Positions 40,290 through 49,057 of a DNA stretch of 64,000 bases are shown here, one piece after another. The stretch spans positions 1,426,001-1,490,000 of the forward strand of contig CAWKDV010000002.1 of assembly GCA_963848495.1 (NCBI GenBank), written 5' to 3'. Source of the stretch: JAICJR01 sp963848495 (GTDB taxonomy: Bacteria > Actinomycetota > Thermoleophilia > Solirubrobacterales > Thermoleophilaceae). Position 1 is the first letter of the stretch, and the number at the start of each line of letters is the position of its first letter. Position numbers and translations under genes: made by a program. The notes under the pieces were generated by a model. It searched no databases. It saw only the letters and a list, made by a program, of their open reading frames with translations, and had not been told where the DNA came from.

Positions 40290-41741
40290 CTAGTCCGTGA
40301 CCACGCGCGGCCAGATCGCCGCGAGTGAGCCGCCGCGGAAGGTGCAGCTCGCGATCGGCGCGCCGTTCTCGTCGTTGTCGATGCCGTACGGCGTCTTGAA
40401 GCGCTCGAGGATGCGGAAGCTCGAGCAGACCGTGCGCAGGTCACTCGGGTCGAAGCCGACCAGCAGGCCGCGGCGGGCGCTGCGGTCGGGCGTCCAGTAG
40501 CGGAAGCTGAGATGGCCGCTCGCCACATGCGGCAGGTGGCGGCCGAACAGCACGAGCGCGCCCGCCTCGCCGTAGTTGGCGGCGAGCACCACGGGCCGGC
40601 CGGCCGCGTGGCGCTCGACGGCCGCCGCCATCTGCGGCCAGCCGATCTCGTCCTGGTAGTCGGAGCGCGCGTCGATCACGTGCGCCGAGTTGGCGGTCTT
40701 CACGGGCAGCACCGGCACGCCGATCGGGAGCAGAACGAGCAGGGTCACGACCACGCCGGCTACGAAGGCGGGCAGCCGCCGCCGCCGCCTCGCCGCCCAG
40801 CGCTCGAACGGCAGCGAGCCGGCGGCCAGCGCGAACAGCAGCACCGGCGCCGCGTAGTAGGACTTGCCGCCGGCCCCCAGGTAGAAGCAGACGACGGCCA
40901 CGATCGTGACCGCGAACGGCCGCAGCGGCAACTCCCGCCAGAGCTCCCGGATGCCGGCCAGCGCGACGGGGAGGGAGACGAGCCCCGTGACGAGCAGGAG
41001 GTCGGCGACGAACTGCGGGCGCGACTCGTCTGTGGCGCTCGCGGGCGGGTTGAGGAAGAAGTGGACGCTGGCCCAGCCGTGGCCGAGCTGCCAGACGAGG
41101 TTCGGCACCATCAGCAGCGCCGCGATGGCCGCCGCCAGCGCCAGGCCGGTAGCCGACAGCGCGGGTCGCCAAAGGAGCGCGAAGGAGACCAGCAGCACCG
41201 CCGCCACCACGCCGAGCGTGTACTTGGTCTCGAGCCCGAGGCCGAGCGTGACTCCGACCAGCGGCCAGAGCGCCGGCCCCGGCCGCAGCGCGAGCCTCAG
41301 GGCGAGGTACAGCAGCAGCATCGTCCAGACCTGGTCGAACGAGACGGGTTGGAACAGCCCGTTGGTGGCGATCAGGATCGGCGAGAAGCCCACGAGCCCC
41401 GCCGCCATGGTCTGACCCAGCCGGCCGGCGCCCAGCTCGCGCGCTATCTGCGCCGCGAGCACGATGGTCACGCTACCGGCCAGCACGGGGAGCACACGCA
41501 GCGCCACGAGCGAGTCGCCGGCCAGCGCGTGGACCACCCGCGCCAGGAGCGGCGTGATCGGAGGGAAGTCGATGTAGCCCGCGGCCGGGTGCCGCCCCGC
41601 CACCGCGAGGTACAGCTCGTCGCGCTGCCAGCCGTAACGGGAGGCGAAGGAGAGGTTGAGGGCGGCCTTGGCCAGTATCACCAGGGCGACCGGTCCGGTC
41701 GCCGTTGCCGCCCGCCTGCGTACGACGGCGACGGCTGCCAT
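40290..41741 (-). CDS. GT39/ArnT-like membrane glycosyltransferase
   Basis: A 483-residue polytopic protein of the dolichyl-phosphate mannosyltransferase superfamily (PMT_2/ArnT-like). The first extracellular loop carries RYGWQRDELYLAVAGRHPAAGYIDFPPITPLL, with the Asp-Glu pair typical of the active site, and about ten hydrophobic segments follow. The C-terminal soluble part (about 350-480) includes ANYGEAGALVLFGRHLPHVASGHLSFRYWTP. It would move a sugar from a lipid carrier to an outer-face acceptor. It follows the alpha/beta hydrolase gene, separated by a strong hairpin. Confidence 0.88.
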   Translation of the reverse strand: MAAVAVVRRRAATATGPVALVILAKAALNLSFASRYGWQRDELYLAVAGRHPAAGYIDFPPITPLLARVVHALAGDSLVALRVLPVLAGSVTIVLAAQIARELGAGRLGQTMAAGLVGFSPILIATNGLFQPVSFDQVWTMLLLYLALRLALRPGPALWPLVGVTLGLGLETKYTLGVVAAVLLVSFALLWRPALSATGLALAAAIAALLMVPNLVWQLGHGWASVHFFLNPPASATDESRPQFVADLLLVTGLVSLPVALAGIRELWRELPLRPFAVTIVAVVCFYLGAGGKSYYAAPVLLFALAAGSLPFERWAARRRRRLPAFVAGVVVTLLVLLPIGVPVLPVKTANSAHVIDARSDYQDEIGWPQMAAAVERHAAGRPVVLAANYGEAGALVLFGRHLPHVASGHLSFRYWTPDRSARRGLLVGFDPSDLRTVCSSFRILERFKTPYGIDNDENGAPIASCTFRGGSLAAIWPRVVTD

Positions 41742-41756
41742 CGCCGCGAATGTAGC

Positions 41757-41793
41757 GCGCGTGAGGGCTCCCGCCTAGCGAGCCCTCACGCGC
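41757..41793 (-). terminator. long perfect hairpin overlapping the hydrolase stop
   Basis: 14-bp perfect arms GCGCGTGAGGGCTC / GAGCCCTCACGCGC with a 9-nt loop that contains the hydrolase TAG (41777-41775). It ends 15 bp before the GT39 start, with no T-run. It is likely a transcript-processing, attenuation or termination element between two genes of one strand. Confidence 0.6.
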
Positions 41794-43823
41794 CCCGCGC
41801 CGGCCAGCGCAGGACTCCGGGGTGCGGTGGCCAGCTCGCGCGCCGTCCCGTCGCGCCCGATGTCCAGCATCAGCAGGAGGAGGTTCGCGCCAGCGGTCGC
41901 GCCGACGATCGCCGTGACGACGCCGATCACGCTTGACCCGGCCCCGAAGCCGAGCGCGGCGCCGAGCAGCGCGCCGCCGAGCGCGGCCGCCAGGCCGGCG
42001 GTCTTCCGCCGGGAGGCAAAGTCGCGCTGGACCCAGCCCCAGTAGATCCCGAGGCCGATCGGCCCGCCGACCGAGACCGCGACCAGGAGCTGGTTGTCGA
42101 TCGGCACGCTGAGCGACGCGGTGAGCACCACCAGCGCGGCTGCGAACCAGCCGCCGAGGCCGAGCACCAGCGGGTAGAGCGAGCGCACCGCGGCGCCGCC
42201 GCGACGGCTCAACCCGCCGCGCCGCCAGACCCGCCACGGCAGCCACAGCAGCGAGGCGAGCGCGATCGCCGTGAATGCCAGCGCCACCGCCAGCACGATC
42301 TTGGCGATCCCGCCGTGGCCGAGGCTGGGGCTCAGGTCGACCGAGTGGAAGCGGTAGAGCGACGTGTCCACGCGACCGTCGGCCAGGTAGCCGTTGATCA
42401 GCCGCGAGCTCGCCGTCGGCTCGAAGGACCAGACGTCGTCGGTGTGCCCGAGGCCGGGCAGCACCACCTGGCGGCCGTTCGGCAGGTGCGGCAGGAGATC
42501 TCGCGTCGCCCACTGCGGCGGCGTGGCGAAGTCGAGGCTGCCGCCGATCAGGAGGGTCGGCACCTGCGAGTCCTGCACGCGCGTGTACTGGTTCTCGTCC
42601 GGGCTCGCGGGCCAGGCGTCGAGCAGGCGGCCGCCGGCCCAGATCAGGTCGGTGCCGGGGCTGCCGATCGCCGAGCCGCGGTCGGCCCCCGAGGCGAAGA
42701 AGCGGCGGACGTACGAGGCATCGGTGCGCCCGACGGCCGCCACGTCGCCCCATACCTGCGCGTGCGGGAACACGAGCTGCGCCATCACGGACAGGAGCCA
42801 CGCGCCGCTGCCATCGCCCTTGCCGGCGGACAGCAGCGTGTCGATCGTCATCGGCCCGGACAGCGGGCCGCCGCCCTCGGTGGTCGCGTTCATCAGGCCG
42901 AAGAAGCCGGCCGCCTGGACGTTGCCCTTCTCGATCGGCAGGAAGCCGAAGTGGCCGGGGATGTGCCGGTAGGCGTTCCCCACGGCGGCCGTCAGGTCAG
43001 GGGTGCGGCGCCGGCAGGAGGCGTCGCGGGCACACAGCGCCGCGTAGCGGTCGATCTGCTCGCCGGTGGTCTTCGCGTCCCAGAGGAAGTGACCGGGCGG
43101 GTTCACGCCGATCATCACGGAGCGCTCGATGCGAGCGGGATGGCGCCAGGCGTAGATCATCGCCGTGCGCGTGCCGGCGCTCTCGCTGACGAGATCGACT
43201 CGCGGGTAACCAAGGGCGCTGCGGGCGGCGTCGAGGTCGTCGACCCGCTCGGGGAGCGTGTAGCCGGCGAGGTCGGCACCGGAGCGCTGCAGCCGCGCGG
43301 CGCAGTCCCTGAACGCCGCGGCGTCGGCGGCATATGCCTTCTGGGTGAGGAACCCGTCCGCGTGCGCGCGGGCGGATGAGACCTCGGGACAGTCGAGCTT
43401 CGACGAGCCGTCGACTCCGCGGTAGCCGACGAGCACGACGTCGTGGTCGGCGGCAAAGCGGTCGGCCTGCGGGAAGCTCATGTTGCTGAGGCCGGGTCCG
43501 CCCTGGAGCCGGAACACGGCCGTGCCCGGGTGAGCGGAGCGCGCCCGGATGCGGGTGACCGGGAGCGCGATCAGCCGCGAATGCGGGCTGTGGCGGTTCT
43601 CCCGGACGACGAGCGTGCCGCAGTCGGCCGCGTAGCTGCCGTGCTCCGTGGAGTAGCTGCAGCCGTGCATCACGAGCTGCCCGGCGTGCGCCCCGGCGGG
43701 CAGGGAGACCTGCCCGCCGGGGGACGCGAAGCGCAGGTACGCCAGGCCTGCGACGGCCACTGCGATCAGCGCGATGGCGACGATGCGCGCCGGGGTGAGG
43801 ATGCGGCTCGGCGCGGCCATCAT
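41775..43823 (-). CDS. alpha/beta hydrolase with C-terminal membrane region
   Basis: A 682-residue protein: an N-terminal membrane anchor (ILTPARIVAIALIAVAVAGLAYLRF), an extracellular alpha/beta hydrolase of the tripeptidyl/prolyl aminopeptidase type (about 40-490), then about four to five transmembrane segments (500-660). The nucleophile is Ser in LVSESAGTRTAM (near residue 215), the oxyanion loop is RLQGGPGLSN, the acid is likely in LIGGSLDFATPPQ and the His in PGLGHTDDV. Cysteines in the mature domain could form disulfides. The fused membrane tail is unusual for this family. ATG 43823 overlaps the MMPL stop (ATGA). Confidence 0.82.
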   Translation of the reverse strand: MMAAPSRILTPARIVAIALIAVAVAGLAYLRFASPGGQVSLPAGAHAGQLVMHGCSYSTEHGSYAADCGTLVVRENRHSPHSRLIALPVTRIRARSAHPGTAVFRLQGGPGLSNMSFPQADRFAADHDVVLVGYRGVDGSSKLDCPEVSSARAHADGFLTQKAYAADAAAFRDCAARLQRSGADLAGYTLPERVDDLDAARSALGYPRVDLVSESAGTRTAMIYAWRHPARIERSVMIGVNPPGHFLWDAKTTGEQIDRYAALCARDASCRRRTPDLTAAVGNAYRHIPGHFGFLPIEKGNVQAAGFFGLMNATTEGGGPLSGPMTIDTLLSAGKGDGSGAWLLSVMAQLVFPHAQVWGDVAAVGRTDASYVRRFFASGADRGSAIGSPGTDLIWAGGRLLDAWPASPDENQYTRVQDSQVPTLLIGGSLDFATPPQWATRDLLPHLPNGRQVVLPGLGHTDDVWSFEPTASSRLINGYLADGRVDTSLYRFHSVDLSPSLGHGGIAKIVLAVALAFTAIALASLLWLPWRVWRRGGLSRRGGAAVRSLYPLVLGLGGWFAAALVVLTASLSVPIDNQLLVAVSVGGPIGLGIYWGWVQRDFASRRKTAGLAAALGGALLGAALGFGAGSSVIGVVTAIVGATAGANLLLLMLDIGRDGTARELATAPRSPALAGAGRVRAR

Positions 43824-46006
43824 CGTGCTCCCTCGTAGGCCGGCCGGAGCCGCCGGACCCGCCTGAGCCAGCTCGGCATGTACCAGTTCCAGTCGCCGAG
43901 CAGCTTCATCGAGGCTGGCAGCAGCACGCCGCGGACGATCGTCGCGTCGATCAGGATCGCGGTGGCCAGCCCGACGCCGAACTGCTTGAACAGCAGCATC
44001 GAGAGGGTCGCGAAGATCGAGAACACCGCGACCATCACGACCGCCGCGCTGGTGACCACACCGGCGGTCGACTTGATGCCCTCGGCCACGGCCTCATCCG
44101 TGCTCGCACCACCCTCGTACAGCTCGCGGATGCGGCTCAGGATGAACACGTGGTAGTCCATCGAGAGCCCGAACAGGATCACGAACAGGAGCACCGGGAC
44201 CACGGGGTCGATCCCGGCGGTGGAGCTGAAGCCGAGCAGGCCCTTGCCGAAGCCGTGCTGGAACACGAGCACGAGCACGCCGTAGGCGGCGCCGATCGAC
44301 AGCAGGTTGAGCACGATCGCCTTCGCCGCGATCACGAGCGAGCGGAAGGCGAACAGCATCACGCCGAACGCCAGCGCCAGCACGAAGCCGAACACGATGG
44401 GCAGCTTCGACGTCATGTGGTCGGTGCTGTCCTGCCACTGGGCGGTGAGTCCGGTGACGCCGGCCTCGGCGCGCGGAAGCGAGCCCACGGTCTGGGGCAC
44501 GATCTCGCCGCGCAGGGCGGCCAGCGAGGCCTTGGAGGCGGCGTTGCTGCCGTTGCCTTCGATCGGCACGCTGATCGCCGCCACGGTTCCGCTGTTGTTC
44601 GTCTCGACCGTGATCGGCTCGTGCATGCGGCCGCTTGCGATGGCCCGCTGCTCGAGCCGGGCGATCGCCTCACGGCTGGCCGGTGAGTTCACGCTCGGCG
44701 CCTTGACGACGACCGTGGCCGGCAGCGCCGCGCCGGGGAACGCCTGCTGCATGCGGTCGTAGGCCTTCACCACCGAGAGCGAGCGCGGGAACGTGTCGGT
44801 GCCCGGCGTGGCCATGCGGAGCTGGAGCACCGGCGCGGCCAGCGCCAGCAGCAGGCCGCCGGCCGCGATTGCGGACAGCAGCGGACGGCGCAGAACCCGG
44901 TCGACGATCGAGCCCCAGACCCGGCCCTCGCCGCCGCGGCGGCCGAGGCGGCCGACGAACGGCACGCGTACGCGGTCGACCCTGTCGCCGAGCTTCGACA
45001 AAAGCGCCGGCAGCACGGTGAGCGACCCGAGCATCGCCACGGCGACCACGGTCATCGTCGCAAGCCCGAACGAGGCGAACGTGGCGTCGCCCGTGAGGAA
45101 CATGCCGGCCATGGCCGCCATCACGGTCAGGCCGGAGACGAGCACCGAGCGGCCCGAGGTGGCTGCCGCCGCCTCGAGCGCCGCGCTTGCGCTGCGCCCG
45201 GCGGCTCGCTCCTCGCGCTCGCGCTTCAAATAGAACATCGAGTAGTCGACGCCGACGGCGAGGCCGATCAGCAGCACCATCGCGCCGGTCTCCTGCGCGA
45301 CGGGCAGCAGGTGGCTCGGCAGCGCGATCAGGCCGAAGGTGGCGAACACGGCGGTGAGCGCCAGGAGCAGCGGGATGCCCGCCGCGACGAGCGCGCCGAA
45401 CGCGACCACCAGGATCAGCAGCGTGAGCGGCAGCGAGATCAGGCCGGACTTCTTCAGGTCCTTGGCGAACGCCTGGTTCACCGCGTGGACGGAGCTGGCG
45501 TCGCCGAACTCGCCGATGAAGAGCCGCGGGTTGGCCCGCTGCGCGCCGGCGACCTTCGTGAGGACCGGTTCGACCTTATCGGCCGCCTTGTCGCGGTCGC
45601 CGCGCAGCTCGAACTTCACGAGCGCCGAGTGGCCGTCCTTCGAGATCTGGCCGGGCGCCGCGAGCGGCGAGCGGACGTTCTTCACGATCGGGACGGCTGA
45701 GACGCCGGCGACGACGTCGTGCACCGCCGCCTTGAAGGCGGGGTCGGTCGCCCGTAGCGAGCGGCTCTGGATCAGCACGCTCTCACCGGCGGGCTGCTTG
45801 AAGCCGGTGTTCAGGATCTTGTCCATCCGGCCCGACTCGCCGGGTCCCGATGTGTTCGGGTTGATCGTCTTGGTGCCGATCGCCCCGCCGAGCTGAACCG
45901 CGACGATCACGCACGCGAGCCAGCCGAAGGTGGCGGTCTTCCAATGACTTGCGCTCCAGCGGCCAATGCGGGCCGCCAGGTTGCGCGCCTGGACTGCGGA
46001 GCTCAT
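43820..46006 (-). CDS. MMPL/RND-family transporter
   Basis: A 728-residue membrane transporter with two MMPL repeats, about twelve transmembrane segments. The first half has ASHWKTATFGWLACVIVAV and GVDYSMFYLKREREERAAG, with the conserved Asp-Tyr of the proton relay. The second half has LFGLSMDYHVFILSRIRELYEGG, the Asp-Tyr pair again. Mycobacterial MmpL proteins export lipids or siderophores. ATG 46006 has AAGGAGG upstream. It is first in an operon with the hydrolase and is divergent from a two-component system, which probably controls it. Confidence 0.92.
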   Translation of the reverse strand: MSSAVQARNLAARIGRWSASHWKTATFGWLACVIVAVQLGGAIGTKTINPNTSGPGESGRMDKILNTGFKQPAGESVLIQSRSLRATDPAFKAAVHDVVAGVSAVPIVKNVRSPLAAPGQISKDGHSALVKFELRGDRDKAADKVEPVLTKVAGAQRANPRLFIGEFGDASSVHAVNQAFAKDLKKSGLISLPLTLLILVVAFGALVAAGIPLLLALTAVFATFGLIALPSHLLPVAQETGAMVLLIGLAVGVDYSMFYLKREREERAAGRSASAALEAAAATSGRSVLVSGLTVMAAMAGMFLTGDATFASFGLATMTVVAVAMLGSLTVLPALLSKLGDRVDRVRVPFVGRLGRRGGEGRVWGSIVDRVLRRPLLSAIAAGGLLLALAAPVLQLRMATPGTDTFPRSLSVVKAYDRMQQAFPGAALPATVVVKAPSVNSPASREAIARLEQRAIASGRMHEPITVETNNSGTVAAISVPIEGNGSNAASKASLAALRGEIVPQTVGSLPRAEAGVTGLTAQWQDSTDHMTSKLPIVFGFVLALAFGVMLFAFRSLVIAAKAIVLNLLSIGAAYGVLVLVFQHGFGKGLLGFSSTAGIDPVVPVLLFVILFGLSMDYHVFILSRIRELYEGGASTDEAVAEGIKSTAGVVTSAAVVMVAVFSIFATLSMLLFKQFGVGLATAILIDATIVRGVLLPASMKLLGDWNWYMPSWLRRVRRLRPAYEGAR

Positions 46007-46117
46007 TACTCCTCCTTGCGGCGGGGACGAATCCATGGGCCGAACTCTCCGCCCGGCGCGCCGTCCGGTCGTCGTCGGAAGGCCCGATTTCGGCCTCCTG
46101 CGAGTGGACGATTTCGT

Positions 46118-46135
46118 CTCCTACTTCGGTAGGAG
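46118..46135. promoter_or_regulatory. inverted repeat in the MMPL/kinase divergent promoter
   Basis: Perfect 7-bp arms CTCCTAC / GTAGGAG around TTCG, 34 bp before the kinase start and 112 bp from the MMPL start. It is the size and symmetry expected for a NarL-type response-regulator site, in the only shared intergenic region. Confidence 0.5.
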
Positions 46136-46168
46136 GCGGGGGCCGCGCGGCTGGGGTACGGTCAGTCG

Positions 46169-47328
46169 GTGAGCAGACTCTGGCCGGCCGCTCGCAGGCA
46201 CGGATTCGACCTCCTGATCGTGATCGCGGCGCTCGAGAGCGCCCTCGCGGTCGCCTTCGGCAAGGGGTCGAACGCTCCGACGACGAGCGCGTGGTTCGCC
46301 GCGCCTGCGATCGCCTGCGTGTCACTCGTACTGCTTGGAAGGCGCCGCTTCCCGTTCGCCGCGCCGGCCGCTCTGTGGCTGCTTGCCGCCGCGCTCTCGT
46401 TCATCGACGGGCGGCTGGTGGTGTTCACCCTCGGCACCTACGCCTCCGGGCTGGTGGCGGCGGCGCTGCTCGGCAACCTGCGCGCCGCGCAGCAGGCGCG
46501 CGCGGGGCTGGGGATAGTGGTCGGCGCTGCCGCGATCGTCGTCTACAACGACCCGAGCCACACCGCCGGCGAGTACGTCTTCATCCCGGCCGTGTTCACC
46601 ATCGCCTGGCTCGCCGGCTTCGCGCTGCGCGAGCGCGCCGAGCAGGCGGAGGCGGCCGAGGTGCGGGCCGAGCAGGCGGAGAGCGAACGCGACGCCGCCG
46701 CCCGCATCGCCGTGGCCGAGGAGCGCGCGCGGATCGCGCGCGAGCTCCACGACATCGTCGCCCACGCCGTCAGCGTGATGGTGCTGCAGGTGGGCGCCGT
46801 GCGGCACCAGCTGCCCGCGGAGGAGGGCGACGGCCGCGAGGCGCTCGAGGGCGTGGAGCGGACCGGCCGCAACGCGCTCGCCGAGATGCGCCGGCTGCTC
46901 GGGGCGATGCGCCGCGACGACGAGGAGGCGGAGCTGGCGCCCCAGCCCGGCCTGGGCTCGGTCGAGCACTTGCTCGAGGAGGTGCGCCGCGCAGGCCTGC
47001 CGGTGGAGTTGCACGTGGAAGGCCACCTCGGCCTGCTGCCGCGCGGGATCGAGCTGTCCGCCTACCGGATCGTGCAGGAGGGGCTTACGAACGCCCTCAA
47101 GCACGCGCGCGCGAGCCGCGCGGAGGTGACGATCCGCTACGGCGCCGACGACCTCGAGATCGAGGTGCGCGACGACGGCGAGGGGCCGGCGGCCGGCGAC
47201 GGCCTCGGGCACGGGCTCGCCGGGATCCGCGAGCGGGTGAAGATCTACGGCGGCGAGATGAGCGCCGGCAGCTCGAACGGGCGCGGGTTCGTGCTCACCA
47301 CGCGACTGCCGCTCGCGGGTCACGTGCA

Positions 47329-47332
<4 letters not shown>
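46169..47332 (+). CDS. sensor histidine kinase, HisKA_3 type
   Basis: A 387-residue kinase. About five hydrophobic segments fill residues 12-150, with little extracellular sequence. A coiled coil (ERAEQAEAAEVRAEQAESERDAA) leads to the HisKA_3 domain, with the phospho-His in ARELHDIVAHAVSVMVLQ near residue 193. The HATPase (about 270-387) has NALKHARASRAEV, VRDDGEGP and GHGLAGIRERV. The architecture matches DesK/LiaS-like intramembrane sensors of the cell envelope. GTG start. The stop overlaps the response regulator ATG. Confidence 0.92.
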
Positions 47333-47988
<656 letters not shown>

Positions 47989-47992
47989 CGGG

Positions 47993-48526
47993 TCACCAGA
48001 GGTCGCCGTCGCGCCAGTCGCACGTCAGCTCGCCGCTGACATCGAGTTCGGCCGACACCGGCAGCACCCAGATGCCGCCGTCGTCGTCAGGCGTGCGGAC
48101 GATCCCGGCCGGCGTGAGCGCCGAGGTTGGGCCCTGCCAGAGCTGCCAGCCGAGCGCCCGGTAGAAGGGCACTGCCTCGTCGGTGGCGCTCAGCGCACCG
48201 AGCTCGTAGGCGCCGCGCACGATCCTCATGAGCGCCTCCATCAGCGTCGCTCCGTGGCCCTGCCGGCGCCGCTCGGCGCGCACGGCCAGGCTCTCGAGAT
48301 AGCCGGTCCGCAGTGCGCGTCCGCGGTGCAGCAGCCGGCGCTGCACCACCGAGCCGTGGCCGACCAGCTCGGCCTCGTCCCAGAGCAGCACGTGCATCCC
48401 GCCGAGGCCGTGCTCCCAGTCGTGCTCGCTGAACCCGCCGCCGAACCCCTCCTCGAGCAGGGCCCGCACGGCCGCGAGCGTCGCGCCGTCGAGCTCGGAG
48501 GTGTGGGCGATCTGCAGCTCGGCCAT
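47993..48526 (-). CDS. AAC(2')-like aminoglycoside N-acetyltransferase
   Basis: A 177-residue GNAT protein that I recognise as a homologue of AAC(2')-I, the enzyme that acetylates the 2'-amino group of gentamicin-type aminoglycosides in mycobacteria and Providencia. Shared landmarks are HTSELD, GFSEHDWEHGLGGMHVLLWD, VVQRRLLHRGRALRTGYLESLAV, the CoA loop AERRRQGHGATLM, GAYELGALSATDEAVPFYRALGW, GPTSALTPAGIVRTPDDDGG, and the C-terminal CDWRDGDLW. ATG 48526 is chosen over 48538 by analogy with the family. It is divergent from a nucleotidyltransferase with 19 bp between starts. Confidence 0.88.
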   Translation of the reverse strand: MAELQIAHTSELDGATLAAVRALLEEGFGGGFSEHDWEHGLGGMHVLLWDEAELVGHGSVVQRRLLHRGRALRTGYLESLAVRAERRRQGHGATLMEALMRIVRGAYELGALSATDEAVPFYRALGWQLWQGPTSALTPAGIVRTPDDDGGIWVLPVSAELDVSGELTCDWRDGDLW

Positions 48527-48545
48527 GCCGCGTAGCATCGCGTGA

Positions 48546-49040
48546 GTGAGGGAGGAGGAGCAGCTCGAGGCAGTGGCCCGCCTGCACGAGCAGTGCGAGC
48601 GGGACGGCATCGACTACTGGCTGTTCGGCGGCTGGGCGGTGGACTTCCACGCCGGCAGGATCAGCCGGCCGCACGCCGACCTCGACGTCGCGGTGTGGCA
48701 GGCCGACCTGTCCCGGGTCGACGAGCTGCTCACCGCCGAGGGCTGGGCGCACGCGTCGGAGCCAGGCGAGGACGGCAGCACGCTCTACACGCGCGACGGG
48801 CTGCGGGTCGAGCTGGCGTTCCTGGCGCGCGACGAGGACGGCGAGGCCTACACGCCGCTGCGCGACGGGCGCGCCGAGTGGGCCGCAGGTGCGTTCGAGG
48901 GCGACGTGGCGGAGCTGAACGGCGTGCGCGCGCGGGTGATCAGCGTGCGCTCGCTCAGGGAGGAGAAGTCGCAGCGGCGCGAGGACGAGACGGCCGCGGC
49001 GAAGGACCGGGTCGATCTCCAGACGCTCGCGGACCTCTGA
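48546..49040 (+). CDS. ANT(2'')-like nucleotidyltransferase
   Basis: A 164-residue nucleotidyltransferase-fold protein. The N-terminal segment DYWLFGGWAVDFHAGRISRPHADLDVAVW carries the GGWA and DxD metal site pattern seen in ANT(2'')-type aminoglycoside adenylyltransferases and related uncharacterised proteins. A second acidic strand, LRVELAFLARDEDG, follows, and the C-terminus (REEKSQRREDETAAAKDRVDLQTL) supplies conserved Lys-Asp. The start is GTG 48546. Adjacent to and divergent from AAC(2')-like, so a shared aminoglycoside-related role is plausible but unproven. Confidence 0.78.
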   Translation: MREEEQLEAVARLHEQCERDGIDYWLFGGWAVDFHAGRISRPHADLDVAVWQADLSRVDELLTAEGWAHASEPGEDGSTLYTRDGLRVELAFLARDEDGEAYTPLRDGRAEWAAGAFEGDVAELNGVRARVISVRSLREEKSQRREDETAAAKDRVDLQTLADL

Positions 49041-49057
49041 CCTTCGTGGTACCTCGG

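Noticed and set aside
48546..49040. Toxin-antitoxin (MNT/HEPN-like) pairing of the nucleotidyltransferase
   Set aside because: The neighbour is an AAC(2')-like acetyltransferase, not a HEPN protein, and the motif fits ANT-type enzymes better than MNT antitoxins.
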